A stretch of DNA of 64,000 bases from Pedobacter psychrodurus (GTDB taxonomy: Bacteria > Bacteroidota > Bacteroidia > Sphingobacteriales > Sphingobacteriaceae): contig NZ_SJSO01000002.1 of the NCBI RefSeq assembly GCF_004331735.1, positions 1 to 64,000 of the forward strand, given 5' to 3'. Position numbers and translations under genes: made by a program. Under the pieces are notes generated by a model that did no database searches, had not been told where the DNA came from, and was given only the letters and a program-made list of their open reading frames with translations. Positions 9,701 through 18,352 of the stretch are shown piece by piece (position 1 is the stretch's first letter; each line of letters starts with the position of its first letter).

Positions 9701-10000
9701 AAATATCCTGCAATCCGTTTTAATGATCGCGATCATAGTAACAACACTAGAAATTCGACTTTCTGGTTGCACAACGTGCGATACCTGAGGGCGCGTACAC
9801 TTGAGATCGGCTATACCTTGCCAAAAAGCTGGGCAGAAAAAATCAAGATCCAGAATGCAAGGGTATATGTTAACGGGTATAACCTGTTCTCTATCGATAA
9901 CCTGAAAGATTACGGTGTAGACCCTGAAATTGCAGACGATAATGGATTGCAATATCCACAGAACAAGTTCTTTAACATCGGTCTTAAATTATCGCTATAA
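6797..10000 (+). CDS. SusC-like TonB-dependent outer-membrane receptor (PUL 1)
   Basis: A 1067-residue outer-membrane importer for oligosaccharides. A long basic N-region precedes the signal core [21 protein letters not shown]. A carboxypeptidase-D-like regulatory domain follows ([22 protein letters not shown]), then a TonB-box region ([22 protein letters not shown]), the plug ([36 protein letters not shown]) and a beta-barrel ending in an aromatic-rich C-terminus ([10 protein letters not shown]). Length and motifs fit SusC. It is the first gene of the plus-strand enzyme operon, followed two bases later by susD, with which it would form the pedal-bin SusCD complex. The substrate cannot be read from the sequence; the linked enzymes suggest an arabinose- and rhamnose-containing glycan. 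Confidence 0.95.
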   Translation: [1067 protein letters not shown]

Positions 10001-10001
10001 C

Positions 10002-11924
10002 ATGAAAAAGACTAATCAAATGAAAAAATATATATACGCATTTGCTGCCATTGCATGTTTAAGCTTTGCGCAGTCATGTAAAAAAGATTCCGAATTTTTA
10101 GATAAGCAGCCGACGAGTACCCTTCCGATTGATGCGGTGTGGAAAGATCCTAACCTGGTGCTTACCGTAGTTGGCGATCTGTACGATCGTTTCCCTGATT
10201 TTCAACGAATCGAATCGTGGTGGCTTTTTGCCGATTTTGATGAAGGTTTTGGCTCAGCAAGCGGTGATTATTTTCGCCACCAGAATCTGGAATATGGATA
10301 CGACTCATGGAGATACTGGGATATAAATGTTTATAGGCTGGTAAACGACCTGAACCTGTTTATTAAACGTGGGCAGGAAGCTACAGCTTTAAAAGCCGAA
10401 GACCGCGATCGCTTTTTAGCAGAGGCGCGTTTTATAAGGGCTGGTGTATACTTCGAGATGGTAAAAAGAATGGGCGGTGTGCCTTTGATTACTGTTCCCC
10501 TGGCCTATGATTATAGCGGAGATCCAAGTTCCCTGCAATATCCGAGGGCAAAGGAATCAGAAATTTATGATTTTGTGATTGCCGAATTGGAAGCGATTAA
10601 AACCGTACTTCCTGATAATGCAACCATTCAGAGCAGGGCTACAAAAGCTGCGGCCCTGGCTATGGAATCAAGAGCTGCGCTTTATGCAGGTTCTATTGCA
10701 AAGTATAGCAATGCCCAATTAACCCTTCCGGGTGGAGAGGTTGGCATTCCTGCAGCAATGGCTAACGGTTATTTTACCAAAGCCTTAAATGCGGCAAAAG
10801 AAATTATCGATGGTGGTAAATATTCGCTTTACAAAAAGAATCCAAATCTATCTGATAATTTTGCAGCCCTTTTTACGGATAAAGGCAGCAATCCAGAGGT
10901 AATATTTGCCAAAGATTTTAAATTGAAAACCAATAAAGCTCATGGTTTTACAATCGACAACCAACCACGTTCTTCTGCCGAAGAAGCACAAGGTGGAAGG
11001 TTAAACCCTTCCTTAAATCTGGTTCAGTCTTTCGAAAAACTGGATAATAACTATGCCTCTTTAGCTGCTGTTGATGGCAGTGGAAACCCGGTTTATTATA
11101 CCAACATCACCGACATTTTTGCTGGCCGTGATGCCCGTTTGGCCGGTACAGTTATCCTTCCGGGAACACAGTTTAAAGGCAAAACCGTTGATATCTGGGC
11201 CGGTTACCAATTGGCCAATGGTACAATTGTAACAGGAGATAATTTTGCTCAGAGTAAAACCAACGTACTTCCGGGTAATGCCGGTTCTGTGCAGGTAGTG
11301 GGTGGTGATGGTCCTGTTGATGGACTTGAATTCAGTGCGCAGTCTGGTTTTTATGTACGGAAATATTTAGATCCAGCCACAGGTTCAGGCCAGATTGGTA
11401 CCCGAAGTGATGTATGGTGGATCCGTTACCGTTATGCCGAAGTATTGTTAAATGCAGCCGAAGCAGCATTCGAACTGGGTGATGCAGCTACAGCAGCCAA
11501 TTATATCAAGCCGGTAAGAGAACGCGCAGGACTCATCACTGCATTAAATCCATCTGATATCACTTTTGATCGTATCGTACACGAACGAAAAGTAGAATTT
11601 GCTTTTGAAGGACATCAGCTTTGGGATATGAAACGTTGGAGACTGGCCGATAAAGTATGGAACGGCAACAATATGTCGGCTGCCGATTTTACCAATGCAA
11701 GCAATATTGGAAGTGCAACACGCCCAAGTACACAGGTGTTTGGTTTGTGGCCATATAAATATTATAACCCAGGTAATGCAAACCACCTCAAGTATATTTT
11801 TAAGGTGATTAAACCGAGCCGCGTTACTGCAGCGCACCGTTTCCGTATCGGTAATTACTATTCTTCAATCGGGCAGGATGTACTTAACGGCAACCCAAAA
11901 ATTATCAGAAACCCTAATCAATAA
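10002..11924 (+). CDS. SusD-like surface glycan-binding lipoprotein (PUL 1)
   Basis: Start taken at ATG 10002, one base after the susC stop; ATG 10020 (MKKYIYAFAAIACLSFAQSC) would serve equally. A frame reaching back to 9930 through a TTG overlaps susC and is not credible. The signal ends in a lipobox-like AQSC with Cys for lipidation. The SusD fold is supported by the TPR-type motifs FLAEARFIRAGVYFEMVKRMGGVPLI and, near the C-terminus, DRIVHERKVEFAFEGHQLWDMKRW, typical of SusD/RagB. At about 640 residues it is somewhat longer than average. It acts at the cell surface as the lid of the SusC channel and captures glycan. Confidence 0.95.
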   Translation: MKKTNQMKKYIYAFAAIACLSFAQSCKKDSEFLDKQPTSTLPIDAVWKDPNLVLTVVGDLYDRFPDFQRIESWWLFADFDEGFGSASGDYFRHQNLEYGYDSWRYWDINVYRLVNDLNLFIKRGQEATALKAEDRDRFLAEARFIRAGVYFEMVKRMGGVPLITVPLAYDYSGDPSSLQYPRAKESEIYDFVIAELEAIKTVLPDNATIQSRATKAAALAMESRAALYAGSIAKYSNAQLTLPGGEVGIPAAMANGYFTKALNAAKEIIDGGKYSLYKKNPNLSDNFAALFTDKGSNPEVIFAKDFKLKTNKAHGFTIDNQPRSSAEEAQGGRLNPSLNLVQSFEKLDNNYASLAAVDGSGNPVYYTNITDIFAGRDARLAGTVILPGTQFKGKTVDIWAGYQLANGTIVTGDNFAQSKTNVLPGNAGSVQVVGGDGPVDGLEFSAQSGFYVRKYLDPATGSGQIGTRSDVWWIRYRYAEVLLNAAEAAFELGDAATAANYIKPVRERAGLITALNPSDITFDRIVHERKVEFAFEGHQLWDMKRWRLADKVWNGNNMSAADFTNASNIGSATRPSTQVFGLWPYKYYNPGNANHLKYIFKVIKPSRVTAAHRFRIGNYYSSIGQDVLNGNPKIIRNPNQ

Positions 11925-11936
11925 TCATATATAGAC

Positions 11937-12638
11937 ATGAAAAATAGATTTTATTTCATTATAGGGGCAATTATAGCCGTGTTTTTCTCTTCTTGTAAAA
12001 AGGATAATTACGAAGCACCTGCGGCCGATTTTACAGGAAGGATCGTGTATAAGGGCGAAGCAATCAATGTTCAATACGGCCAGGTAAATTTCGAACTTTG
12101 GCAATCTGGCTTTGGAAATTACTCCGCACTAAACGTAAATGTTAGCCAGGACGGCAATTATTCGGCGAAGTTATTTGATGGGAACTATAAACTGGTTTTC
12201 TCACCAAACCAAGGGCCGTTTTTATGGAAAAAGAATGCAGCTGGTAAACAGGATACCGTTGCCGTAAATATTAGCGGTGATAAGGTGATGGATATTGAGG
12301 TAATGCCTTATTACATGATCCGCGGTGCCACTATGGCTGCCGCTTCTGGAAAAGTGAATGGCTTCTGCAAACTGGAAAAAATAATTACTGATGCCAATGC
12401 AAAGGATATAGAAAGTGTAACGCTATATATTAACAAAACGCAGTTTGTAGATGGAGGCAATAATATCGGGGTGCAAGAACTTAGAGGTACTGCGCTAGCC
12501 GACCTGAATAACTTAAATATGAGTGTAAACATCCCTGCAATTGTACCTGCGCAAAATTATGTTTTTGCCAGGATAGGTGTTAAAATTGCAGGAGTAGACG
12601 ATCTAATTTTTACGCCGGTAACTAAAATAAATTTTTAA
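11937..12638 (+). CDS. DUF3823 lipoprotein (accessory PUL surface protein)
   Basis: A 233-residue protein with a lipoprotein signal (MKNRFYFIIGAIIAVFFSSC, then KKD). Two beta-rich parts follow: FTGRIVYKGEAINVQYGQVNFELWQ, then a second module from about 125. This matches DUF3823, a family usually encoded right after susD in Bacteroidota PULs. It begins 12 bases after the susD stop, so it is in the same operon. It is likely exposed at the cell surface and may bind glycan, but no binding residues can be assigned from sequence alone. Confidence 0.85.
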   Translation: MKNRFYFIIGAIIAVFFSSCKKDNYEAPAADFTGRIVYKGEAINVQYGQVNFELWQSGFGNYSALNVNVSQDGNYSAKLFDGNYKLVFSPNQGPFLWKKNAAGKQDTVAVNISGDKVMDIEVMPYYMIRGATMAAASGKVNGFCKLEKIITDANAKDIESVTLYINKTQFVDGGNNIGVQELRGTALADLNNLNMSVNIPAIVPAQNYVFARIGVKIAGVDDLIFTPVTKINF

Positions 12639-12676
12639 ACTTTAGACAGGCTTCCATTGATAGGTTCAAAAGAAAA

Positions 12677-12760
12677 ATCGTCATCTCGACTGGAGCGCAG
12701 CGAAATGGAGAGATCTAATAGATTTCTCGGCTACGTTGCACTCCGCTCGAAATGACGATC
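12677..12760. repeat. Long imperfect inverted repeat (CGTCATCTCGAC family), second copy
   Basis: The left arm reads CGTCATCTCGACTGGAGCGC and passes GGAGAGATCT. The right arm reads GATTTCTCGG and CGCTCGAAATGACG. It is very similar to 6391-6471. It sits in the 179-base gap between the DUF3823 gene and the first GH43 gene, where its hairpin could lower downstream expression or stabilise upstream mRNA. Confidence 0.85.
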
Positions 12761-12817
12761 TTAACACACTTTATGTCCTCTACTATCAGTATCTTACCCT
12801 TAGTTAATCATTATTAA

Positions 12818-13792
12818 ATGAAATATCTTTTCGCCTTTTTTTTATGCTTCTTCGTATTTTCTATTGGTAAAAACGTGTCTGCTAAGCAACTAAATGATAC
12901 TATTTACCTGGCCGATCCAACCATTTTTTTAGATAAAGGTGTATACTATTTATATGGTACGAGTAGCGATGAAGGTTTCCTGGTTTATTCTTCCCACGAT
13001 CTTAAAAACTGGACTAAACCTATTGGAAAAAATAAGGGATTTGCATTAAAAAAGGGCGATGCCTTCGGAAGCAAGGGTTTTTGGGCTCCGCAGGTATTTA
13101 AAAGAGGTAAAACGTATTTTATGGCCTATACCGCTGATGAACAAATTGCTATTGCTCATAGTAATAGTCCAACAGGGCCTTTTGTTCAGGAAGAATTAAA
13201 AGCAATATCAGGCATAGCAAAACAGATCGATCCATTTGTATTTACGGATACTGATGGGAAAAACTACCTCTATCACGTTAAACTCGATAAAGGCAACCGG
13301 ATTTTTGTAGCACAACTGAAAGATGATTTTTCTGATGTAATCTCTGAAACAACAAAAGCTTGTTTATCAGGAACAGAAGCCTGGGAAAATACGGCAAGAA
13401 CCGATTGGCCGGTAACCGAAGGTCCAACGGTAATCAAAGAGGGAAATCTTTACTATCTTTTTTATTCGGCAAATGATTTCAGAAATCCTGATTATGCCGT
13501 GGGGTACGCTACTTCAAGCTCGCCCATGGGGCCATGGTTAAAATATGAAGGTAATCCCATCGTCAGTAAAAATATACTGCAGGTAAATGGAACCGGACAT
13601 GGAGATTTTTTTACCGATAAAAACGGTCAACTGCAATATGTGCTACATACCCATTACTCAAAGGACAAAGTATCGCCAAGGGCTACCGCCATCATAAAAG
13701 CTGGCTTTGTAAAAGATAAAAAAGGTATCTACCAGATGCAGATCGACCCTGAAAGTTTTAGGTTTTTAATGCAAAGTGCAACAAGAATTTGA
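12818..13792 (+). CDS. Glycoside hydrolase family 43 (arabinan/xylan-active type), secreted
   Basis: A 324-residue five-bladed beta-propeller enzyme with a signal peptide (MKYLFAFFLCFFVFSIGKNVSA). The three GH43 acids are visible: Asp in LADPTIF (general base), Asp in QIDPFVF (pKa modulator) and Glu in VTEGPTV (general acid). GH43 enzymes invert configuration and usually remove alpha-L-arabinofuranosyl or beta-D-xylosyl groups. The protein is a single catalytic domain without an accessory C-terminal module. It is separated from the SusCD block by a repeat-bearing gap, so it may depend on read-through or its own promoter. Confidence 0.9.
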   Translation: MKYLFAFFLCFFVFSIGKNVSAKQLNDTIYLADPTIFLDKGVYYLYGTSSDEGFLVYSSHDLKNWTKPIGKNKGFALKKGDAFGSKGFWAPQVFKRGKTYFMAYTADEQIAIAHSNSPTGPFVQEELKAISGIAKQIDPFVFTDTDGKNYLYHVKLDKGNRIFVAQLKDDFSDVISETTKACLSGTEAWENTARTDWPVTEGPTVIKEGNLYYLFYSANDFRNPDYAVGYATSSSPMGPWLKYEGNPIVSKNILQVNGTGHGDFFTDKNGQLQYVLHTHYSKDKVSPRATAIIKAGFVKDKKGIYQMQIDPESFRFLMQSATRI

Positions 13793-13908
13793 TTGCATTT
13801 GTAGAAATATTGAGATAAAAATAAGCTTATTTAAGAGAATAAATTGCTTTTTTTAAAGATTGGAAAATGCCGATGATCGAAAAATATAAAAGACGTAAGG
13901 TTTTAAAA

Positions 13909-14949
13909 ATGAATGCTTTGAAAATAAAATATCTGCTTATCGCTTTGTGCCTGTTATGGGTTACAGGCTTACATGCACAAACATTTACCAATCCTTTACT
14001 GCCATCGGGTGCCGATCCTTATAGTTATTATAAAGATGGTTATTACTATTATACCCATACCACCGGAAACCGGGTAGATCTTTGGAAAACCAAAACTTTA
14101 GATGGCTTAAAAGATGCGGAGCGGAAAACCATTTGGCATGCACCTGTAGGCACCATGTACAGTAAAGAAATCTGGGCGCCAGAAGTCATGTTTTTAAGAG
14201 GTAAATGGTACACTTACTTTGCAGCAGATGATGGGAAGAATAATAACCACCGCATGTATGTTTTAGAAAATGCTTCAGCTGACCCCATGAAAGGCGAGTG
14301 GATATTTAAAGGCAAAATTACCGATCCGACGGATAAATGGGCCATTGATGGCGATGTGATCGATTTTAAAGGTCAGTTGTATATGATCTGGTCTGGATGG
14401 GAGGGAGATGAAAACGGCAAGCAGGAAATTTTCATCGCCAAGCTTAAAAACCCATGGACGGTAGCGGGGAAACGGGTAAAGATTTCTACACCCAAATTTA
14501 GCTGGGAAAAAATCGGAGATCTCGGTGGAGGAGCGCATGTGGATGTAAACGAAGGACCTCAGTTTTTGCCGCACGGTGATAAAATATTCATCATTTATTC
14601 GGCCAGTGGCTGCTGGACAGATTTTTATGCCTTGGGTATGCTTTCCGCTTCGGCTAAAAGTAATCTGCTCGATCCTGCTTCCTGGACAAAATCTGATCAA
14701 CCTGTTTTTCAGCAGTCGCCTAAAGACGGCGTTTATGCGCCAGGCCATAACTCATTTTTTAAATCGCCAGATGGAAAAGAAGACTGGATCCTATATCATG
14801 CCAATGATAAACCAGGCCAGGGCTGCGGAGGTTTCCGCTCACCCCGGGCCCAAAAGTTCAACTGGAATACCGATGGTACACCAAATTTTGGAACTCCGCT
14901 AAAAGCAGGATTAAGCATAACATCACCAGCTAACCGAAATAAAAAATAA
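13909..14949 (+). CDS. Glycoside hydrolase family 43, secreted, second copy
   Basis: Start chosen at ATG 13909 because MNALKIKYLLIALCLLWVTGLHAQ is a clean signal peptide; an upstream ATG at 13867 would add 14 basic residues. The catalytic acids fit GH43: Asp in SGADPYSYY, Asp in WAIDGDVIDF and Glu in VNEGPQFL. The motif KEIWAPEVMFLRGKWYTYFAA is typical of the first blades. Sequence differs strongly from the GH43 at 12818, so the two are likely different subfamilies with different linkages. Probable role: remove arabinofuranosyl residues in the periplasm. The next gene starts 16 bases after its stop. Confidence 0.9.
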   Translation: MNALKIKYLLIALCLLWVTGLHAQTFTNPLLPSGADPYSYYKDGYYYYTHTTGNRVDLWKTKTLDGLKDAERKTIWHAPVGTMYSKEIWAPEVMFLRGKWYTYFAADDGKNNNHRMYVLENASADPMKGEWIFKGKITDPTDKWAIDGDVIDFKGQLYMIWSGWEGDENGKQEIFIAKLKNPWTVAGKRVKISTPKFSWEKIGDLGGGAHVDVNEGPQFLPHGDKIFIIYSASGCWTDFYALGMLSASAKSNLLDPASWTKSDQPVFQQSPKDGVYAPGHNSFFKSPDGKEDWILYHANDKPGQGCGGFRSPRAQKFNWNTDGTPNFGTPLKAGLSITSPANRNKK

Positions 14950-14965
14950 TCAGATAAATACCGAT

Positions 14966-16045
14966 ATGAAATTAAAAAACTACGCGTTACTTGTTGCACT
15001 GAGCTTTAACATCAGTATGGGCTTTGCACAAAAAACAAAAAAAAGCACCGAGCCTGCAAAGGTTTGGTCTGTTGAAAAAGCCAATGCCTGGTACAAAGAA
15101 CATAAATGGTTAACAGGTGCCAACTACATTCCTTCCAATGCAATCAACCAGTTAGAAATGTGGCAGGCCGATACTTTTTCACCCGATCTGATTGATAAAG
15201 AACTAGGTTGGGCCGAAGGAATTGGTTTTAACACTATGCGTGTATTCTTGTTTAGTAAAGCCTGGAGCCAGGATCCCGAAGGTTTTAAAAAGAGAATGGA
15301 TCAATTTTTAACCATCACCCAAAAACATGGCATTAAACCGATGTTTGTCTTCTTTGATGACTGTTGGAACAAAACTTCAGCGATCGGAAAGCAGCCTGAG
15401 CCCAAAACAGGTATCCATAATTCGGGCTGGTTGCAAGATCCTGGCGATCCTGCTTTTAAAGAAGAAGCAAACTTCTCGGAGCTCGAAAAATATGTGAAAG
15501 ATGTACTTAGTCATTTTGCGCATGATAAAAGAATTTTACTCTGGGATTTGTACAATGAACCCGGAAATAGTGGGAAATTAGAGGCAACCATTCCCTTGTT
15601 AACCAAAACCATTAGCTGGGCAAGGTCGGTTAATCCCGATCAGCCTATTTCTATCGGATTGTGGAGCTGGGGTTTCGAAAAGCTTAACGAAATACAGCTG
15701 GCCAACTCAGATATTGTAACCTATCATAACTATGAGGCACCAGATTGGCACCAAAGAACCATCGATCTTTTAAAAGCCAGCGGCCGACCATTAATCTGTA
15801 CCGAATATATGGCCCGATCGCGAAACAGCCGTTTTTCTAACACTTTGCCCCTGCTAAAAAATGAAAATGTTGGCGCTATAAACTGGGGTTTTGCTGCGGG
15901 TAAAACCAATACAAAATATGCCTGGGATACTCCACTTGCAGATGGATCTGATCCGATGGAGTGGTTCCACGAAATCTTTCAGCCCGACGGCACTCCGTAC
16001 CGCTTGGATGAGGTTAACCTGATTAAAAAACTCAACAACAAATAA
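14966..16045 (+). CDS. GH5-like (clan GH-A) glycoside hydrolase, secreted
   Basis: A 359-residue TIM-barrel enzyme with signal peptide MKLKNYALLVALSFNISMGFAQ. The acid/base Glu198 lies in LLWDLYNEPGN and the probable nucleophile Glu280 in LICTEYMAR, at the expected ends of strands 4 and 7 for a retaining GH5-type fold. Substrate-lining aromatic text includes WLTGANYIPSNAINQLEMW. Relatives are variously labelled cellulase-family or xylanase-like, so the substrate (mannan, xylan, galactan or another beta-glycan) is open. The gene is 16 bases after the second GH43 and is therefore part of the same transcription unit. Confidence 0.8.
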   Translation: MKLKNYALLVALSFNISMGFAQKTKKSTEPAKVWSVEKANAWYKEHKWLTGANYIPSNAINQLEMWQADTFSPDLIDKELGWAEGIGFNTMRVFLFSKAWSQDPEGFKKRMDQFLTITQKHGIKPMFVFFDDCWNKTSAIGKQPEPKTGIHNSGWLQDPGDPAFKEEANFSELEKYVKDVLSHFAHDKRILLWDLYNEPGNSGKLEATIPLLTKTISWARSVNPDQPISIGLWSWGFEKLNEIQLANSDIVTYHNYEAPDWHQRTIDLLKASGRPLICTEYMARSRNSRFSNTLPLLKNENVGAINWGFAAGKTNTKYAWDTPLADGSDPMEWFHEIFQPDGTPYRLDEVNLIKKLNNK

Positions 16046-16164
16046 ATCATATGCTGATCAGGGAAAACCCAAAATGGCATTAACTTAATCATAATCGTTG
16101 TCAGTTTGAGCGGTCAGTTTTTAACCGAAAAACATTGAAGGCGCAATAACAGGTTTTAGCGGTT

Positions 16165-16235
16165 CGTCATTCCCAACTCGATTGGGAATCGTAATGCAAT
16201 AAGCTTTAAGATTCCCACCTGCGTGGGAATGACGA
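16165..16235. repeat. Inverted repeat with CGTCATTCCC arms
   Basis: The left arm is CGTCATTCCCAACTCGATTG and the right arm ends GCGTGGGAATGACG. Bases 16203-16235 are the exact reverse complement of 38177-38209 in the fructan PUL (33 bases). It lies in the 346-base gap between the GH5-like and GH2 genes; the rest of that gap shows no gene. Confidence 0.85.
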
Positions 16236-16391
16236 TCGATTTTTGGAATCTGTCAATTGTAGCGGAGTCGAAGACCTTTTGGTAGTCGAAAACAAAAACC
16301 TTTTGCCTTTTGACAGCTTTGGGATGAGAATTTTTCCCCCTTAAGTTAACACATTTAGCGAAACCCAACCTTAACACACAAATTTAAACCA

Positions 16392-18245
16392 ATGAATAAA
16401 AAAGTATCCATCCTTATCTCGCTGCTAGGGCTTTCACTTTCCCTTTCCGCGCAGCAACAGGACAAATCGTGGTCGATGGTAAAAGGGAAAATCTCCTCAC
16501 CATGGGCCCAGGAAGTAAATCCTAAAAGTGTTCTTCCAGAATATCCGCGTCCACAGTTTGAGCGTACAGGCAACTGGAAAAACCTGAACGGCCTTTGGGA
16601 TTATGCCATTTCCGAAAAATCGCAGCGCCCTGCAATAAACCAGGGTAAAATTCTGGTTCCTTTCGCCGTAGAATCTTCACTTTCGGGTGTGGGTAAAACA
16701 GTTGGTAAAGATAGCCTGCTCTGGTACAAAACCAGCTTTACTGTGCCTGCTAACATGAAGGGCAAAGAAATTATGCTCCACTTTGGTGCGGTTGATTGGA
16801 GAAGTACAGTGAGTATTAATGGTAAACAGGTAGGGAAACATGAAGGTGGTTTCGATCCCTTCAGTTTTAACATTACGCCATTTATAAACAAGAGTGGAAG
16901 CCAGACTTTAACCGTAGAAGTTTGGGACCCGACAGATGATGGCCCGCAACCAAGAGGAAAACAGGTAAAAAAACCAGAAGGTATCTGGTATACCCCAGTA
17001 ACGGGTATCTGGCAGACGGTATGGATTGAGGCAGTAAATAAAGTACATATCGATCACATTAAAGTAACACCAGATATCGATCAGCAAACCGTAGCGGTTA
17101 CCACATTTTTAACGGAAGCTGCTACAGGTGATCAGGTTAAGGTTTCTGCATGGGACGGCACAACCAAAGTAGCTGAGCAGATAGCTGATGGTAATGGTGC
17201 AATCAGTTTAAAAATTGCGAACCCTAAACTTTGGAATCCTAAAAATTCGTTTTTATACGATTTAAAAGTTGAACTGATTGCTAAAAATAAAAAGGTAGAT
17301 GAGGTGAAAAGTTATTTTGCCATGCGCAAAACCTCAATGGGCAAAGATCAGAACGGTATTCAACGCATGTTGTTAAACAATGAGTTTGTTTTTCAGTATG
17401 GTCCGCTAGATCAAGGCTGGTGGCCAGATGGACTTTACACTGCACCCACAGATGCAGCCTTGAAGTTCGATGTAGATAAAACCAAAGAAATGGGTTTTAA
17501 TATGATCAGGAAACACATTAAGGTAGAGCCTGCACGTTGGTATTACCACTGCGATAAAGCTGGTATGCTGGTTTGGCAGGATATGCCTAGTGGCGACTTG
17601 GGTAATGGCTGGGAAAACCGTCCAGGTATTTTAGACCATGGCTCAGATCAAAACAGAAGTCCCGAATCTGAAGGCTATTATAAAAAAGAGTGGAATGCCA
17701 TTATTGATGCACTTTACAATGTACCTTCAATCGTAGTGTGGACACCTTTCAACGAGGCTTGGGGGCAGTTTAAAACCGTAGAAATTGCCAAATGGACAAA
17801 AGAGAAAGATCCTTCAAGATTAGTAAATACGGCCAGTGGAGGTAATTTCTATCCGGTGGGCGATATTATCGACCTGCATAATTACCCACATCCGGCTATG
17901 CCTAGTCCTGATTATTTTGGAAAAGACTATGCTCTTGTGCTTGGTGAGTTTGGTGGTCTTGGCCTGCCTATTGATGGCCACGTATGGCAACAGAAAAACA
18001 ACTGGGGTTACCAGAGTTTTAAAAACAAAACCGATCTTTTTAACAAATACGCTCAGTTTATGAAACGTTTAGAAGAATTAATCCCACTAGGGCTTTCTGC
18101 TGGAGTGTATACCCAAACTACCGATGTAGAGGTAGAAACCAATGGCTTGATGACCTATGATAGAAAAGATATCAAGTTTTCTGAAGCACAGATGAAAGCT
18201 TTGCACGATAAGCTGTATAATATCAAGGTGCCGGTGAATAAATAG
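16392..18245 (+). CDS. Glycoside hydrolase family 2, secreted
   Basis: A 617-residue enzyme with signal peptide MNKKVSILISLLGLSLSLSAQ. It shows the GH2 order: N-terminal sugar-binding jelly roll (NLNGLWDYAI, LWYKTSFTVP, GGFDPFSFNITPFI), immunoglobulin-like middle domain, then a TIM barrel with acid/base Glu455 in TPFNEAWGQF and nucleophile Glu519 in LGEFGGLGLP. It is short for the family because it stops soon after the barrel and has no C-terminal domains. GH2 includes beta-galactosidases, beta-glucuronidases, beta-mannosidases and arabinosidases; the specificity here is not evident. It ends just before a strong terminator at 18322. Confidence 0.9.
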   Translation: MNKKVSILISLLGLSLSLSAQQQDKSWSMVKGKISSPWAQEVNPKSVLPEYPRPQFERTGNWKNLNGLWDYAISEKSQRPAINQGKILVPFAVESSLSGVGKTVGKDSLLWYKTSFTVPANMKGKEIMLHFGAVDWRSTVSINGKQVGKHEGGFDPFSFNITPFINKSGSQTLTVEVWDPTDDGPQPRGKQVKKPEGIWYTPVTGIWQTVWIEAVNKVHIDHIKVTPDIDQQTVAVTTFLTEAATGDQVKVSAWDGTTKVAEQIADGNGAISLKIANPKLWNPKNSFLYDLKVELIAKNKKVDEVKSYFAMRKTSMGKDQNGIQRMLLNNEFVFQYGPLDQGWWPDGLYTAPTDAALKFDVDKTKEMGFNMIRKHIKVEPARWYYHCDKAGMLVWQDMPSGDLGNGWENRPGILDHGSDQNRSPESEGYYKKEWNAIIDALYNVPSIVVWTPFNEAWGQFKTVEIAKWTKEKDPSRLVNTASGGNFYPVGDIIDLHNYPHPAMPSPDYFGKDYALVLGEFGGLGLPIDGHVWQQKNNWGYQSFKNKTDLFNKYAQFMKRLEELIPLGLSAGVYTQTTDVEVETNGLMTYDRKDIKFSEAQMKALHDKLYNIKVPVNK

Positions 18246-18321
18246 TCTTATCACTTATCGATTATTATTTTTCCAAAATCGAAACTGTCCCTGCAATTGT
18301 ACATGTAGATAACTAAATAAT

Positions 18322-18352
18322 TAGCCCGTATTGATTTACGGGCTATCTTTTT
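18322..18352 (+). terminator. Rho-independent terminator after GH2
   Basis: A nine-base-pair stem TAGCCCGTA / TACGGGCTA with loop TTGATT is followed by TCTTTTTT. It ends the plus-strand PUL transcript before it would run into the oppositely oriented higBA pair. The terminator touches the stop end of higA and may also slow transcription from that side. Confidence 0.85.

Noticed and set aside
9930..10001. Upstream extension of SusD to a TTG inside susC
   Set aside because: It adds 24 residues before a complete lipoprotein signal and overlaps the SusC C-terminus; ATG 10002 or 10020 is the better start.
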